Shown in pieces: positions 27,379 through 35,768 of a DNA stretch of 64,000 nucleotides. The DNA is from Sphingomonadales bacterium. Its GTDB lineage: Bacteria; Pseudomonadota; Alphaproteobacteria; Sphingomonadales; Sphingomonadaceae. The notes under the pieces were generated by a model. The model saw nothing but the letters and a program-made list of their open reading frames with translations. It was not told where the DNA came from and made no database searches. The translations under genes and the position numbers were made by a program. The stretch's first letter is position 1. Each line of letters starts with the position of its first letter. The stretch is taken from the NCBI GenBank assembly GCA_027490095.1, contig JAIXYT010000020.1, forward strand, positions 1-64,000, read 5' to 3'.

Positions 27379-27666
27379 GTGCAGAACCAGAACCAGATGT
27401 TCGAGGACCTCTCCCGCCTGATGTCGTCCATCGCCGGCACGATGGCAGGCGCCGGCCGCGAGGCAGAGACCCGGATGAAGGAAAAGCTGCGCGAGGCCGT
27501 CGGCGGCGTCGATTTCGTCAGCCGCGAGGAATTCGAGGCGGTGAAGGCGATGGCCGCGGAAACCAAGGCCGAGCTCGAAGCGTTGAAGGCTTCGATGAGC
27601 TCGATCACGACACCCCAGCCGCCGACCATGCCCAAGGCAAAGGCCAGCAAGATTGACATCAAGTAG
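27379..27666 (+). CDS. ubiK: Accessory factor UbiK family protein (BMFP)
   Basis: UbiK-type proteins assist aerobic ubiquinone synthesis and have a membrane-fusogenic C-terminal coiled coil. The 95-residue product starts at GTG 27379 after GGAAAG (QNQNQMFEDLSRLM), has an amphipathic N-terminus and a C-terminal coiled coil (about 50-75; SREEFEAVKAMAAETKAELE). Family membership is clear; the ubiquinone role is transferred from enterobacterial UbiK. Confidence 0.85.
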   Translation: MQNQNQMFEDLSRLMSSIAGTMAGAGREAETRMKEKLREAVGGVDFVSREEFEAVKAMAAETKAELEALKASMSSITTPQPPTMPKAKASKIDIK

Positions 27667-27861
27667 CGGAAGCCCGGCCAGACATATCCACAGCGAAAAC
27701 GGCCCGCCGCCACAAGCAGCTTGCCAAGAAGAGGTGGGAAACCGCAATATGTTGCGGTCGATGGAAGCGGGGCCTACCATGGATGGGGCATTCGGCCGGA
27801 GCCGGCCAGCCTTCAGCCCGGCCCGGAGACGATCGAGGATGGGCGACACGAGGACGACGCG

Positions 27862-28386
27862 ATGACAAGCCTGCAGTTCGACCCCGGCGCAGAGCCGCTC
27901 GCGCCCATCGACACGCTCGAGCATTATTTCGCGAGCCACAACTGGGCCTTCGAACGCGACGGCGATGAGGAAATCGTCACCACGGTAAAGGGCAGCTGGT
28001 CGGATTACGAGCTGCGCGCCCTCTGGCGCGAGGAAGACCGTGTCCTCCAGTTCATCGCACTGACCGGAATCAACGCCGGCGCCGGCCGTGTGGAGGCCGC
28101 GACCCGCAGCAACCTGTTCGAGACCCTCGCACTCGTCAACGAGCAGCTCTGGATCGGCCATTTCGAGCTCTGGACCGCCGACGGCGCAATCCTGTTCCGC
28201 CATGCCGTCCTGCTGGACGGGCCCGACGACGCAGCACTCAGCATGCCCCAGGCCCATGCCCTGGTTGATGCCGCCATCGACGAGTGCGAGCGCTACTTCC
28301 CCGTGTTCCAGTTCGTCCTCTGGGGCGGCAAGAACCCGCGCGAAGCCCTCGCGGCCGCCATGGTGGAAACCGAGGGCGAGGCTTAA
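27862..28386 (+). CDS. YbjN domain-containing protein
   Basis: This 174-residue protein fits the YbjN / type III secretion chaperone-like fold common in sphingomonads. It begins PIDTLEHYFASHNWAFERD and has ALVNEQLWIGHFELW and the terminal ECERYFPVFQFVLWGGK. ATG 27862 follows GAGGA. Function is unknown; YbjN proteins influence motility and stress in enterobacteria. It is cytosolic. A hairpin with a TTTT-containing loop lies downstream. Confidence 0.85.
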   Translation: MTSLQFDPGAEPLAPIDTLEHYFASHNWAFERDGDEEIVTTVKGSWSDYELRALWREEDRVLQFIALTGINAGAGRVEAATRSNLFETLALVNEQLWIGHFELWTADGAILFRHAVLLDGPDDAALSMPQAHALVDAAIDECERYFPVFQFVLWGGKNPREALAAAMVETEGEA

Positions 28387-28503
28387 GCCCTCCCGGGCGC
28401 AGGGCCTCGATCCCGGCGTCGGACTTCAGCCTCCGGGCCACTCGCCTCCCCATCGGCAGAGCTCAGCGCCGCCCCGCCCGGCGTCCACCGGCGCGAATCA
28501 TCC

Positions 28504-28535
28504 GAGTCCGACTCGGAAGTTTTCGAGTCGGGCTC
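28504..28535 (+). terminator. Hairpin downstream of the YbjN gene
   Basis: GAGTCCGACTCG and CGAGTCGGGCTC pair at 11 of 12 positions around the loop GAAGTTTT. It lies about 120 bases after the stop codon and lacks a strong T tail, so it may be a terminator or an RNA-stability element. Confidence 0.45.
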
Positions 28536-28683
28536 ACATTTCGGCACTGAAATCCGGTTGAGTGCCGCTCAGGAGCCATGCCGCCAGCACATGCCCCGGC
28601 CGCTTCTGCTGCATGGCAAAATCGATAGGATACGTTCATCTGTCTGAAAAAACTTCGGATTAGTCCATAGCGGATCCGAGCGA

Positions 28684-28698
28684 TGTTGCATTGCAGCA
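28684..28698 (-). promoter_or_regulatory. TGCTGCANYGCAACA motif upstream of the small secreted protein
   Basis: On the minus strand the site reads TGCTGCAATGCAACA, a perfect match to the shared motif. It lies 41 bases before a candidate -35 box. A partly similar ACATGCTGCACA follows at 28701-28712. Confidence 0.5.
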
Positions 28699-28738
28699 CA
28701 ACATGCTGCACAAATTCGCGTGCCACTCAATTTTGCTG

Positions 28739-28767
28739 TTGACGAGAACTGAGTGGAACTTTAATTC
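28739..28767 (+). promoter_or_regulatory. Candidate sigma-70 promoter
   Basis: TTGACG, a 17-base spacer and TAATTC resemble -35 and -10 elements in an AT-rich stretch. A start near 28,775 would give a leader of about 115 bases for the gene at 28892. Confidence 0.4.
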
Positions 28768-28891
28768 CAAGTTCATCGAATTGAGCGCCACTCGGATCGA
28801 CCCCCGGACAAGCCGGGATCAGCGAACGGGCGGTGCCGACAGTCAGGATCCTTCGGGGCCGAAGCTGCCGCCAAATGGAAAGGACAATGCC

Positions 28892-29188
28892 ATGCGTGCT
28901 CTCATGCTGACCATCGCCGCTGCCGGCCTCGCGTTCGCCGCTGTTCCCGCCGCCGCCGCTGGCGACGCCCAGACCTGCGCGGTCGCCCCGGTGAAGCTGC
29001 GCACCCTCGCAGCCGGCGCCGACGCCGACACCGCCCGCAAGGCGGAGCGCAACATCGCCCTGGGTGAAGCCCTGTGCGATGCCCGCAACCGGTCGGAAGC
29101 CGCCAAGAAGTTCAACCTGGCCGCCAAGTCGCTCGGCACGGAACTCGCAGCCGTGATGTCGACCGAAACGAGCGCTTCGGTCCAGTAA
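28892..29188 (+). CDS. Small secreted protein of unknown function
   Basis: This 98-residue protein has a clear signal peptide (residues 1-22, ending PAAAAG) and a small, helical, alanine-rich mature part with two cysteines (in QTCAV and EALCDAR) that could form a disulphide in the periplasm. AAAGGA lies before ATG 28892. I do not recognise the family; similar short periplasmic proteins occur in sphingomonads. It is monocistronic, with its own long regulatory region and a strong terminator. Confidence 0.75.
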   Translation: MRALMLTIAAAGLAFAAVPAAAAGDAQTCAVAPVKLRTLAAGADADTARKAERNIALGEALCDARNRSEAAKKFNLAAKSLGTELAAVMSTETSASVQ

Positions 29189-29243
29189 CACCCCCCCTCC
29201 CACGACGGGCCGCCTCCCTCCCCCTCCCTGCGGCCCGTCCTCA

Positions 29244-29288
29244 AAGAAGGCGGCGGCCCCGATCCCGGGCCGCCGCCTTTCCCTTTTT
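29244..29288 (+). terminator. Terminator of the small secreted protein gene
   Basis: A hairpin with arms AAGGCGGCGGCCC and GGGCCGCCGCCTTT is followed by CCCTTTTT. It is a textbook intrinsic terminator about 60 bases after the stop codon. Confidence 0.88.
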
Positions 29289-29344
29289 GCAGCATCGCCC
29301 ACGCCGCTTGAGCCGCCCGCCCTCTCCTGCCAAAGCTGGGACGG

Positions 29345-30061
29345 ATGACGCAGCCGCTGCTCCTCGACGGGCCCGAGCCCCATGTGCTCCTCGTCTGCGA
29401 CCACGCCTCGAACCATGTCCCACATGGCCTCGACCTCGGCGTCATCCCCGCCGCCATGCAGGATCATGTCGCCTGGGACATCGGCGCAGCCGCCGTCACC
29501 ACCCGCGTCGCCCACGCCCTCCAGTGCCGCGCCTGGCTCGCCCAGGTCTCCCGCCTCGTGGTCGATTGCAACCGCCCGCCCGAACACAGCATCCCCGAAC
29601 GCTCCGACGGCATCGTCATCCCCGCCAATGTCGGCCTGTCGCCGCCCGAACGCGCCGCCCGCCTCGCCCTCCACGCCGCCTTCCACGACGGCCTCGACAC
29701 CCTCGTCGCCCGGGCCAGGCCCGCCCTCCTCGTCTCCCTGCACAGCTTCACGCCCGCCCTCGCCTCGGCGCCCGCGCCCCGCCCCTGGCCCATCGCAATC
29801 CTCTGGAACCACGACGACCGCGCCGCCGCCCGGGGCCTCGCCCACCTGAACACCGAACCCGATCTCGGCGGCCCCGTGGGCGCCAACGAGCCCTATTCCG
29901 GCAAGGTCCTCAACTACACGATGGATCGCCATGCCGAGGCCGCGGGCATCCCCTATCTCGGCTTCGAGATCCGGCAGGACCTCATCGCAACCGACGCCGG
30001 CGCCGACCGCTGGGCGGCCACCGTCGTCCGCACCATCCGCGCCACGCTGGAGGGCCTGTGA
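29345..30061 (+). CDS. N-formylglutamate amidohydrolase family protein
   Basis: This 238-residue protein matches the N-formylglutamate deformylase family (HutG-like), which releases formate from N-formyl-L-glutamate. Diagnostic parts are LLVCDHASNHVP with metal-binding residues, WDIGAAAVT, VDCNRPP and LVSLHSFTP. No histidine-degradation genes are present, so the true substrate may be another N-acyl amino acid. It overlaps mtgA by four bases. Confidence 0.87.
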   Translation: MTQPLLLDGPEPHVLLVCDHASNHVPHGLDLGVIPAAMQDHVAWDIGAAAVTTRVAHALQCRAWLAQVSRLVVDCNRPPEHSIPERSDGIVIPANVGLSPPERAARLALHAAFHDGLDTLVARARPALLVSLHSFTPALASAPAPRPWPIAILWNHDDRAAARGLAHLNTEPDLGGPVGANEPYSGKVLNYTMDRHAEAAGIPYLGFEIRQDLIATDAGADRWAATVVRTIRATLEGL

Positions 30062-30735
30062 TCGCGCTCCTCAAGTTCGTCCTGAAGCTCGTCTTCGGCC
30101 TCATCCTCTTCACCCTCGTCTGGGCCGCCGCCTACCGCGTGATCGACCCACCCATCACCTTCCTGACGCTGCGCGACCGGATGAACGGCGTCGAGGTCAA
30201 GCAGGACTGGGTCGGCCTCTCGGAAATGTCCCGCCACATCCCCCGCGCCGTCATCGCCGCAGAGGACAGCCGCTTCTGCGAACACAGGGGCTTCGACGTC
30301 GAGGCGATCGAGAAGGCAATGGCGCGCAACAAGCAGGGCAAGAAGCTCCGCGGCGGCTCCACCATCAGCCAGCAGACCGCCAAGAACGCCTTCCTCTGGC
30401 CCGGCCGCACCTACGTCCGCAAGGGCCTGGAGGCATGGTTCACCGTCCTCATCGAATTTCTCTGGGGCAAGCCCCGCATCATGGAAGTCTATCTGAACAT
30501 TGCCGAATTCGGTCGCGGCGTGTTCGGGGTCGAGGCCGCGTCACGCCACTACTTCGACAAGTCGGCCAAAAACCTCAGCCGTGCCGAGGCCGCCCGCCTC
30601 GCCGCAATCCTCCCCCAGCCCATCAAGCGCGACGCCGCCAGCCCAGGCCGCTACACCAGGCGCTACGCAAACCGCATTGCCGGCCGCACCCGGGTGGTTG
30701 CCAATGAAGGACTGGATTCCTGCCTGTGGAACTAG
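30058..30735 (+). CDS. mtgA: Monofunctional biosynthetic peptidoglycan transglycosylase
   Basis: MtgA polymerises lipid II glycan strands in the periplasm. The 225-residue protein starts with GTG 30058 in a GTGA overlap with the preceding gene. It has one membrane helix (about 5-27) and the GT51 domain with the catalytic glutamate in AAEDSRFCEHRGFD, then RGGSTISQQTAKNAFLWPGRT and YLNIAEFGRGVFGVEAAS. There is no transpeptidase domain. Confidence 0.95.
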   Translation: MIALLKFVLKLVFGLILFTLVWAAAYRVIDPPITFLTLRDRMNGVEVKQDWVGLSEMSRHIPRAVIAAEDSRFCEHRGFDVEAIEKAMARNKQGKKLRGGSTISQQTAKNAFLWPGRTYVRKGLEAWFTVLIEFLWGKPRIMEVYLNIAEFGRGVFGVEAASRHYFDKSAKNLSRAEAARLAAILPQPIKRDAASPGRYTRRYANRIAGRTRVVANEGLDSCLWN

Positions 30736-30865
30736 CGCGCAGGCCACGCCGCGGCAAAGCCGCGTCGTCGGACGGGTTCTGACGGCCTGAGGGCCGCAGC
30801 CCCGCCGGCCGGCCTTGCGGCGAGTCGCGGTCCAGCGCTGCGCACTGGCCGACGCCGCCTTCAGG
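30736..30865 (-). repeat. Dispersed structured repeat, copy B
   Basis: This second copy fills the gap between mtgA and the SDR gene and reaches the SDR stop codon. On the minus strand it shares CAGCGCTGGACC, GACTCGCCGCAAGG, CGGCCGGCGGGGC, the hairpin CGGCCCTCAGGCCG, ACCCGTCCGACGA and GCGGCTTTGCCGC with the other copies in the same order. Confidence 0.7.
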
Positions 30866-31673
30866 CAGTCCACCCGCCATCGATCACCAGCTCGCTGCCG
30901 GTGATGAAGGCGCTCTCGTCCGAGGCGAGGAAGACGATCCCCGCCGCAATCTCCTCGGGCTGCCCGGCCCGCTGCAGCGGCGTGTTCACCAGCGCGATCG
31001 CATCGACGGGAATGCTGTTGGCCCCCGGCGGCGTCCCCAGCGCGTCGCGCGTTGCCGAAAGCCCGCCCTCGTCGATCTTCGTCCAGATCGGCGTGTCGAT
31101 GATGCCGGGATGCACCGAATTGCAGCGGATGCGGTCCGCCGCATACTCCTTCGCGACCGCCTTCGAAAACAGCCGCACACCCCCCTTGGTCGCGCAGTAG
31201 CCGGCAAGCCCGGGCGCCCCCTCCAGCCCCGCCACCGACGAGATGTTGATGATGGAGCCGCCCTTGCCGCCCCCCTGAACATGCGCTCGCATGGCAGGAA
31301 TGCCGTGCTTGCACCCCAGGAACACGCCCGTCAGGTTGATCCCCAGCTGCCGGTTCCACGCCTCCAGGCTCATCTCCACCACCAGCTGGCCAGATCCGAT
31401 CCCGGCATTGTTCACCAGCGTGTCCAGGTGCCCGTGCAGCCGCACCGTCTCGGCCACCACCTCGCGCCATTGGTCCTCGTCCACCACGTCCTGGTGGCGC
31501 CAGGCCGCGCGCCCGCCGGCCTTGGCAATGGCGTCGAGCGTCGCGTGCCCGCCCGCGTCATCGATGTCGGTCAGCATCACGGCGGCACCCTCGCGCGCGA
31601 GCGCGATCGCAGTCGCCCGCCCGATCCCGCTCGCCGCGCCCGTCACGATCGCGGATTTGCCCTTCAGTCGCAT
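30861..31673 (-). CDS. SDR family NAD(P)-dependent oxidoreductase
   Basis: This 270-residue enzyme is a classical short-chain dehydrogenase. It has the cofactor motif TGAASGIGRAT (residues 12-22), NNAG near 89, and the catalytic Ser with YCATK. The acidic residue at the end of beta-2 (DIDD) favours NAD. The substrate is unknown; candidates are secondary alcohols or steroids, since acyl-CoA dehydrogenases of a sterol-like type occur elsewhere in the window. It stands alone on the minus strand, with repeat copy B at its end. Confidence 0.9.
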   Translation of the reverse strand: MRLKGKSAIVTGAASGIGRATAIALAREGAAVMLTDIDDAGGHATLDAIAKAGGRAAWRHQDVVDEDQWREVVAETVRLHGHLDTLVNNAGIGSGQLVVEMSLEAWNRQLGINLTGVFLGCKHGIPAMRAHVQGGGKGGSIINISSVAGLEGAPGLAGYCATKGGVRLFSKAVAKEYAADRIRCNSVHPGIIDTPIWTKIDEGGLSATRDALGTPPGANSIPVDAIALVNTPLQRAGQPEEIAAGIVFLASDESAFITGSELVIDGGWTA

Positions 31674-31726
31674 GGCTCTCTCCCCTGGCCCTCCGGCTCC
31701 TGCAGGGCATCATGCGGCGGGGCGCA

Positions 31727-32170
31727 TTACCTCAACACTCCCTTTCTTGCCATGGCCCGCGAATACCAGGCGAAGAACAGGCAGCCCACCAGCACCACAA
31801 TCTGCATAAAGGCCGCATCGCCCATCACTGCCGCCCCGTCCGACAGGGCATAGGTATAGATCAGGCTCACCACGAACGCTGCCAGCGACAGCAGGAACAC
31901 CGGCGCTGCTGTCCGGCTCCGCCGCAGCAGCAGCAGCGTCCCCAGCACCGCCCCCCACACGCCCACCGGCCAGACGATCATCATCCAGAACGGAAACGCG
32001 TCCATGTAGGCGATCTGCGCGTCGGTCATCCCCATCTGCCGGTACCAGGTCTCCCCCTGCATCTTCGACATCAGATAGTCGAACGCGCCGAAGCCGTTCC
32101 AGATCAGCCCCAGCCCGCCCACGATCCACAGGTGAAGGGGCGTGCGCGGCCCCTCGATCACGGTTGCCAT
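31727..32170 (-). CDS. Hypothetical four-helix membrane protein
   Basis: This 147-residue protein has about four membrane helices (near 15-35, 60-85, 90-110 and 120-140) and a short extramembrane loop with QGETWYRQMGMTDAQIAY. ATG 32170 follows GGGAGGA seven bases upstream. Similar small membrane proteins are frequent in sphingomonads, sometimes labelled sugar transporters without proof. The SDR gene lies just downstream on the same strand and may be cotranscribed. Confidence 0.7.
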   Translation of the reverse strand: MATVIEGPRTPLHLWIVGGLGLIWNGFGAFDYLMSKMQGETWYRQMGMTDAQIAYMDAFPFWMMIVWPVGVWGAVLGTLLLLRRSRTAAPVFLLSLAAFVVSLIYTYALSDGAAVMGDAAFMQIVVLVGCLFFAWYSRAMARKGVLR

Positions 32171-32228
32171 AAGCAAGTCCTCCCGAACCGCAGGCTAACC
32201 CGGAACAACCATCATGGGAACAGACAAA

Positions 32229-32260
32229 GGGCCGGGCTGCCCGATCGGCAACCCGGCCCC
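32229..32260 (-). terminator. Terminator of TonB receptor 3
   Basis: GGGCCGGGNTGCC and GGCNNCCCGGCCC pair around CGAT 25 bases after the receptor stop; the minus-strand tail is T-rich (TTTGTCTGTT). Confidence 0.7.
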
Positions 32261-32284
32261 ATCTGTCCCGTCCGGCTGCGCGCG

Positions 32285-35200
32285 TCAGAACTTGGCGCGC
32301 ATGCCCATGAAGTAGAAGCGGCCGATGCCCGAAACCGGATACGCCCGGGCAGCGATGAAGGGCTGTTCGTCCGTCAGGTTGTTGATGCCGCCGTAGATCT
32401 CGAAGCCTTCCTTCCAGGTGAACGAGGCCGACAGGTCATGCACCCAGGTCGCGCCGGCCAAACCGTCAGGCCCGAATTCGCTGTCGATCGATTCGATCTG
32501 GATGGCGCTCGCGATCGCCTGCTTGCCGATATACTGCGTGCGCCACGTCAGGCCGAAACCGCCGGGCGACATCCAGCTGATGGAGCCGACGCCCGCCCAT
32601 TCGGGCGCACCCTGTTCCAGAAGGCCGGGGTTCACCTGGCTCTGGTCATTGGGGTTGAAGAAGCGGTTGAGCTTCTCGACCCAGTTGAGCGAGCCGCGCA
32701 GGTTGAAGCTGTGGGCACCCAAGTCGAAACCATAGGCGGCGCTCATGTCGACGCCGGAGGTCTCGATGCGACCGAAGTTGATCTGCACCTGCCGCAGGAA
32801 GCTGAAGCCGCCGTCCGACGAGCGGCGGGTGAACAGGTCGCAATACTGGTTCGGGAAGGTGGTCGAATCATAGCAGCTGTCGACGATGTCCTGCGAGGAA
32901 ACCGCCGAAATCGCGTTGCTGATCTCGATCGAGTAATAGTCGGCCGAAAGGGTGAGGCCCGGGATGAAGCGCGGCTGGATCAGGCCGCCGACGGTCCAGG
33001 TCTTGGCCTTTTCCTCCTCGAGATCGGGGTTGCCCCCGGTCGTGCCGGCAAAGCGCGCCGTCAGCGGATCCTCGAAGGTGGCGGGGTTCACGCCCAGCGC
33101 GGACAGCGCGGCGGCGCAATTGTCCTTGCGGGTCTGCGCGTTGGGCAGGCCGTCGGCGATCCGCTCATTGAGGTCCGAGATGCCGCACGGATCCTGCGGC
33201 CGGAAGGTCGTCGCCTGCGCCGGGCTGAACAGTTCGAAGATATCCGGCGCGCGGATGGCCTGCGAATAGCTGCCGCGGAAGCGGACGTCCGGGATCGGCG
33301 CCCAGGTGCCGGCGACATTCCAGGTGAAGGCGCCACCAATGGTCGAATAGTCCGCATAGCGGGCCGCAGCCTCGACCGACAGTTCGTGGAAGAAGGGCCG
33401 ATCCTTCAGGATCGGAATGCGGACTTCGCCGAACACTTCCTTCACGTCGAATTCGCCGCTGGAGTTGAAGGTGCGGACCTGGTCGTTGAACAGCAGGTTC
33501 TGGTTGGTGAACGGTTCGCCGGTCAGGATCGAGATGCCGGCCGATTCCGGCAGATCGCCGATGAAGGTGCCGTCCTCAAGGATGCCGAGGTCCTCGTCCG
33601 AGAAGGTGTTGCGGCTCTTCTCCTTCCGGTACTCGGCACCGAACGCATACTGGATCGCGCCGCCGGGCAGGTTGAGGAACTTTTCGGTGTCGCCCGAGAA
33701 GGCGAGCGTCGCGACGAACTGCTCCAGCCGCTCGCGGTCGGTGCTCGGGCGGGTGAAGAAGGCGACGGATTCCGGGCTCGCCGAATTCGCGCCGCGGAAC
33801 AGGTTGACCGGGCGGCACTGGCCGTCGCCGGGCTTGAAGGTGAAGAAGCCGGGCGCAACGTCCGGAAGGGAGGGCTGCGGTGGCGTGGCGTTCCGATCGA
33901 GATCCGAGCGGCAGACGATCTGCCCGTTGGGCGCGCGCACCGCGTCGGTGGCCGCCAGGAAGCGGTCGAACAGCACCGCGTTCGAGAAGGTGTCCTTGAT
34001 GTCGGTCCGGCCGTAGTTCAGCCCGAAATCATAGCGCAGCGACGGGGTGATTTCGCCGCGCACACCGCCGACGAGGCGGTAGGTGTCGCGATAGGCGGTC
34101 GAGATGCCGGGGCCGAAATCGGTGTTGTCGCGGCTGATGAGAAGGCCGCCCGCATCGTCGGCCTCGGGCTGGAGGACAGTCGGGATGAACGGATTGTCCG
34201 GCGCGATGTAGGCCGTGTCCATGAAGGTGTTGTAGCTGCTGCGGCTCGTCGTCTTGGAATGCGCATACTTGGCATCCCAGAACAGCTCGGCCGCCGGCGA
34301 GAACTCGAACTTGCCGGCCAGCGTGAAGAAGTAGCGCTGCGAAGCAGGCGTCAACGACGTCTCGTTGGTGCGCTCGACCGCGCCGTCGCCGCCGAACTGG
34401 TTCTGCGCGGTGGAGATCACCCCGTCGTTGAAGATGCGGACGGTGCCGTCGGGATTGGTCACATAGCAGCCGCCGCCGCCGAACCCGGTCCAGCCGACAT
34501 AGCTTTCATTGCAGTCGTTGACCCCGTTGCTGTTCAGGTCGGTCAGCGGGAAGCGCGCGAAATCCGCCCGGAAGATCAGGCCCTCGTTCGAGCTGATCGC
34601 GAAGACGGGCTGGCGGGCGATCACCCGCAGGGGCGAGTTGGCCGCCCGGTCGATCAGCGCCTGTTCGGCAGCCGTCGGGGTCACGCCACCCGTGAAGATC
34701 CTGTTGTAGTCCGCCGAGCCGGGCTGCGGAATGAGGTTGCCGAAGCTGATCCGCGACGTGCGCGGCCCGGGCCCGCCGACCCGGAAGTAATTCGCGAAGT
34801 TCGGCATGGAGGACGCCGCAATGTCCCCCTTCTGGAACCGCCGGGCGGGGTTGATGTAGGTCGTCGAGTTGTTGGCCCTGCCATTGTCCGCCGTGAACGA
34901 GCGGTCGCCCAGCAGCACTTCGCTTTCATTGGTGTAGCCGCCCGAGAAGGTGATGTTTCCGCGGCCGTCGGCGAAATTCTTGCCCCAGGTGCCCGAGACC
35001 GAAAGGGACGTCCCATCGCCGTACCGGCTGATGCCGGTCTGCGCATCCAGCTGCAGCCCCTCGAAGTCCTGCTTGAGGATATAGTTCACGACACCGGTCA
35101 CGGCGTCCGCACCATAGACAGCCGATGCGCCGCCGGTCAGCACTTCCACCCGCTCGATCAGCGCGGCCGGGATGGTGGACACGTCCACCGCAGTCGATCC

Positions 35201-35596
35201 ACCGACACCCGACACATGCCGCCGCCCGTCGACGAGGACGAGGGTGCGGTTGGAACCGAGCTGGCGGAGGTTGAGGACCGCCTGGCCGACGCCGCCCGCA
35301 CCGCGCTCGATCGAGTCCGCGACCGTGCCCGACGAGATCAGCGCCGGAAGCTGGCGAAGGGTCGCCGTCGTGTCGGTGTTGCCCGCCGCCCGGAAATCGG
35401 CAGCGCTCAGCGTGCTGATCGGCGCCGGGGCAACCGCGTTCGGGTCCCGCGCAAGCCGCGAACCCGTCACGATGATGGTTTCCGCCTCTTCCAGCGAGGG
35501 GGCAGCGGCGGCTGCCTGCTCCTGGGCCGCGGCAGGCACAGAGAGCGCCAGCATGGAAACGCCAAGCAATGCGGTGGCAGGCCGATAGAAACGCAT
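32285..35596 (-). CDS. TonB-dependent outer-membrane receptor 3
   Basis: This is the longest receptor here, 1103 residues. ATG 35596 follows AGGGGA at seven bases. The signal peptide ends AAA before QEQ. The TonB box is ETIIVTGSRLA; the plug has NLRQLGSNRTLVLVDGRR and LTGGASAVYGADAVTGVVNY. The barrel ends MGMRAKF. A loop contains DLNSNGVNDC, resembling a calcium-binding loop, plus extra extracellular cysteines. It is alone, with its own AT-rich promoter region (35,600-35,690) and an upstream motif shared with the other receptors. The ligand is unknown. Confidence 0.93.
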   Translation of the reverse strand: MRFYRPATALLGVSMLALSVPAAAQEQAAAAAPSLEEAETIIVTGSRLARDPNAVAPAPISTLSAADFRAAGNTDTTATLRQLPALISSGTVADSIERGAGGVGQAVLNLRQLGSNRTLVLVDGRRHVSGVGGSTAVDVSTIPAALIERVEVLTGGASAVYGADAVTGVVNYILKQDFEGLQLDAQTGISRYGDGTSLSVSGTWGKNFADGRGNITFSGGYTNESEVLLGDRSFTADNGRANNSTTYINPARRFQKGDIAASSMPNFANYFRVGGPGPRTSRISFGNLIPQPGSADYNRIFTGGVTPTAAEQALIDRAANSPLRVIARQPVFAISSNEGLIFRADFARFPLTDLNSNGVNDCNESYVGWTGFGGGGCYVTNPDGTVRIFNDGVISTAQNQFGGDGAVERTNETSLTPASQRYFFTLAGKFEFSPAAELFWDAKYAHSKTTSRSSYNTFMDTAYIAPDNPFIPTVLQPEADDAGGLLISRDNTDFGPGISTAYRDTYRLVGGVRGEITPSLRYDFGLNYGRTDIKDTFSNAVLFDRFLAATDAVRAPNGQIVCRSDLDRNATPPQPSLPDVAPGFFTFKPGDGQCRPVNLFRGANSASPESVAFFTRPSTDRERLEQFVATLAFSGDTEKFLNLPGGAIQYAFGAEYRKEKSRNTFSDEDLGILEDGTFIGDLPESAGISILTGEPFTNQNLLFNDQVRTFNSSGEFDVKEVFGEVRIPILKDRPFFHELSVEAAARYADYSTIGGAFTWNVAGTWAPIPDVRFRGSYSQAIRAPDIFELFSPAQATTFRPQDPCGISDLNERIADGLPNAQTRKDNCAAALSALGVNPATFEDPLTARFAGTTGGNPDLEEEKAKTWTVGGLIQPRFIPGLTLSADYYSIEISNAISAVSSQDIVDSCYDSTTFPNQYCDLFTRRSSDGGFSFLRQVQINFGRIETSGVDMSAAYGFDLGAHSFNLRGSLNWVEKLNRFFNPNDQSQVNPGLLEQGAPEWAGVGSISWMSPGGFGLTWRTQYIGKQAIASAIQIESIDSEFGPDGLAGATWVHDLSASFTWKEGFEIYGGINNLTDEQPFIAARAYPVSGIGRFYFMGMRAKF

Positions 35597-35673
35597 CAAA
35601 AAGTCCCCTTGTCAGCAATCTTTGGTTTTATTGGTCATCAAATCCTAACATTCGGGATAGCCCACACAACCCC

Positions 35674-35688
35674 TGCTGCAACGCAACA
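35674..35688 (+). promoter_or_regulatory. TGCTGCANYGCAACA motif upstream of TonB receptor 3
   Basis: The site reads TGCTGCAACGCAACA, a perfect match, 78 bases upstream of the receptor start, close enough to overlap promoter elements. Its recurrence upstream of all receptors is the reason for calling it regulatory. Confidence 0.5.
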
Positions 35689-35768
35689 GAGCCCATTGGC
35701 GTTAATGATGTCGCACTATGGCTTTCCGGCCACAGGCGGCGCCGATACCGCCGTCCGCGGCGCAGGCG

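Larger units (their letters stand above)
28387..28891. other. Long AT-richer intergenic region before a small secreted protein
   Basis: These 505 bases carry no convincing gene. From about 28,600 to 28,790 the base composition is clearly AT-richer than the surroundings. It contains a hairpin (28504-28535), an operator-like motif (28684-28698) and a possible sigma-70 promoter (28739-28767). It therefore looks like a regulatory region with a long leader for the gene at 28892. Confidence 0.55.

Noticed and set aside
27684-27692. ATATCCACA, one mismatch from a DnaA box
   Set aside because: A single isolated match with no cluster and no AT-rich unwinding element; far from the GC-skew change.
23989-28257. 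1,422-codon minus frame over the RND permease and following genes
   Set aside because: Crosses four well-supported forward genes and shows only acidic low-complexity sequence.
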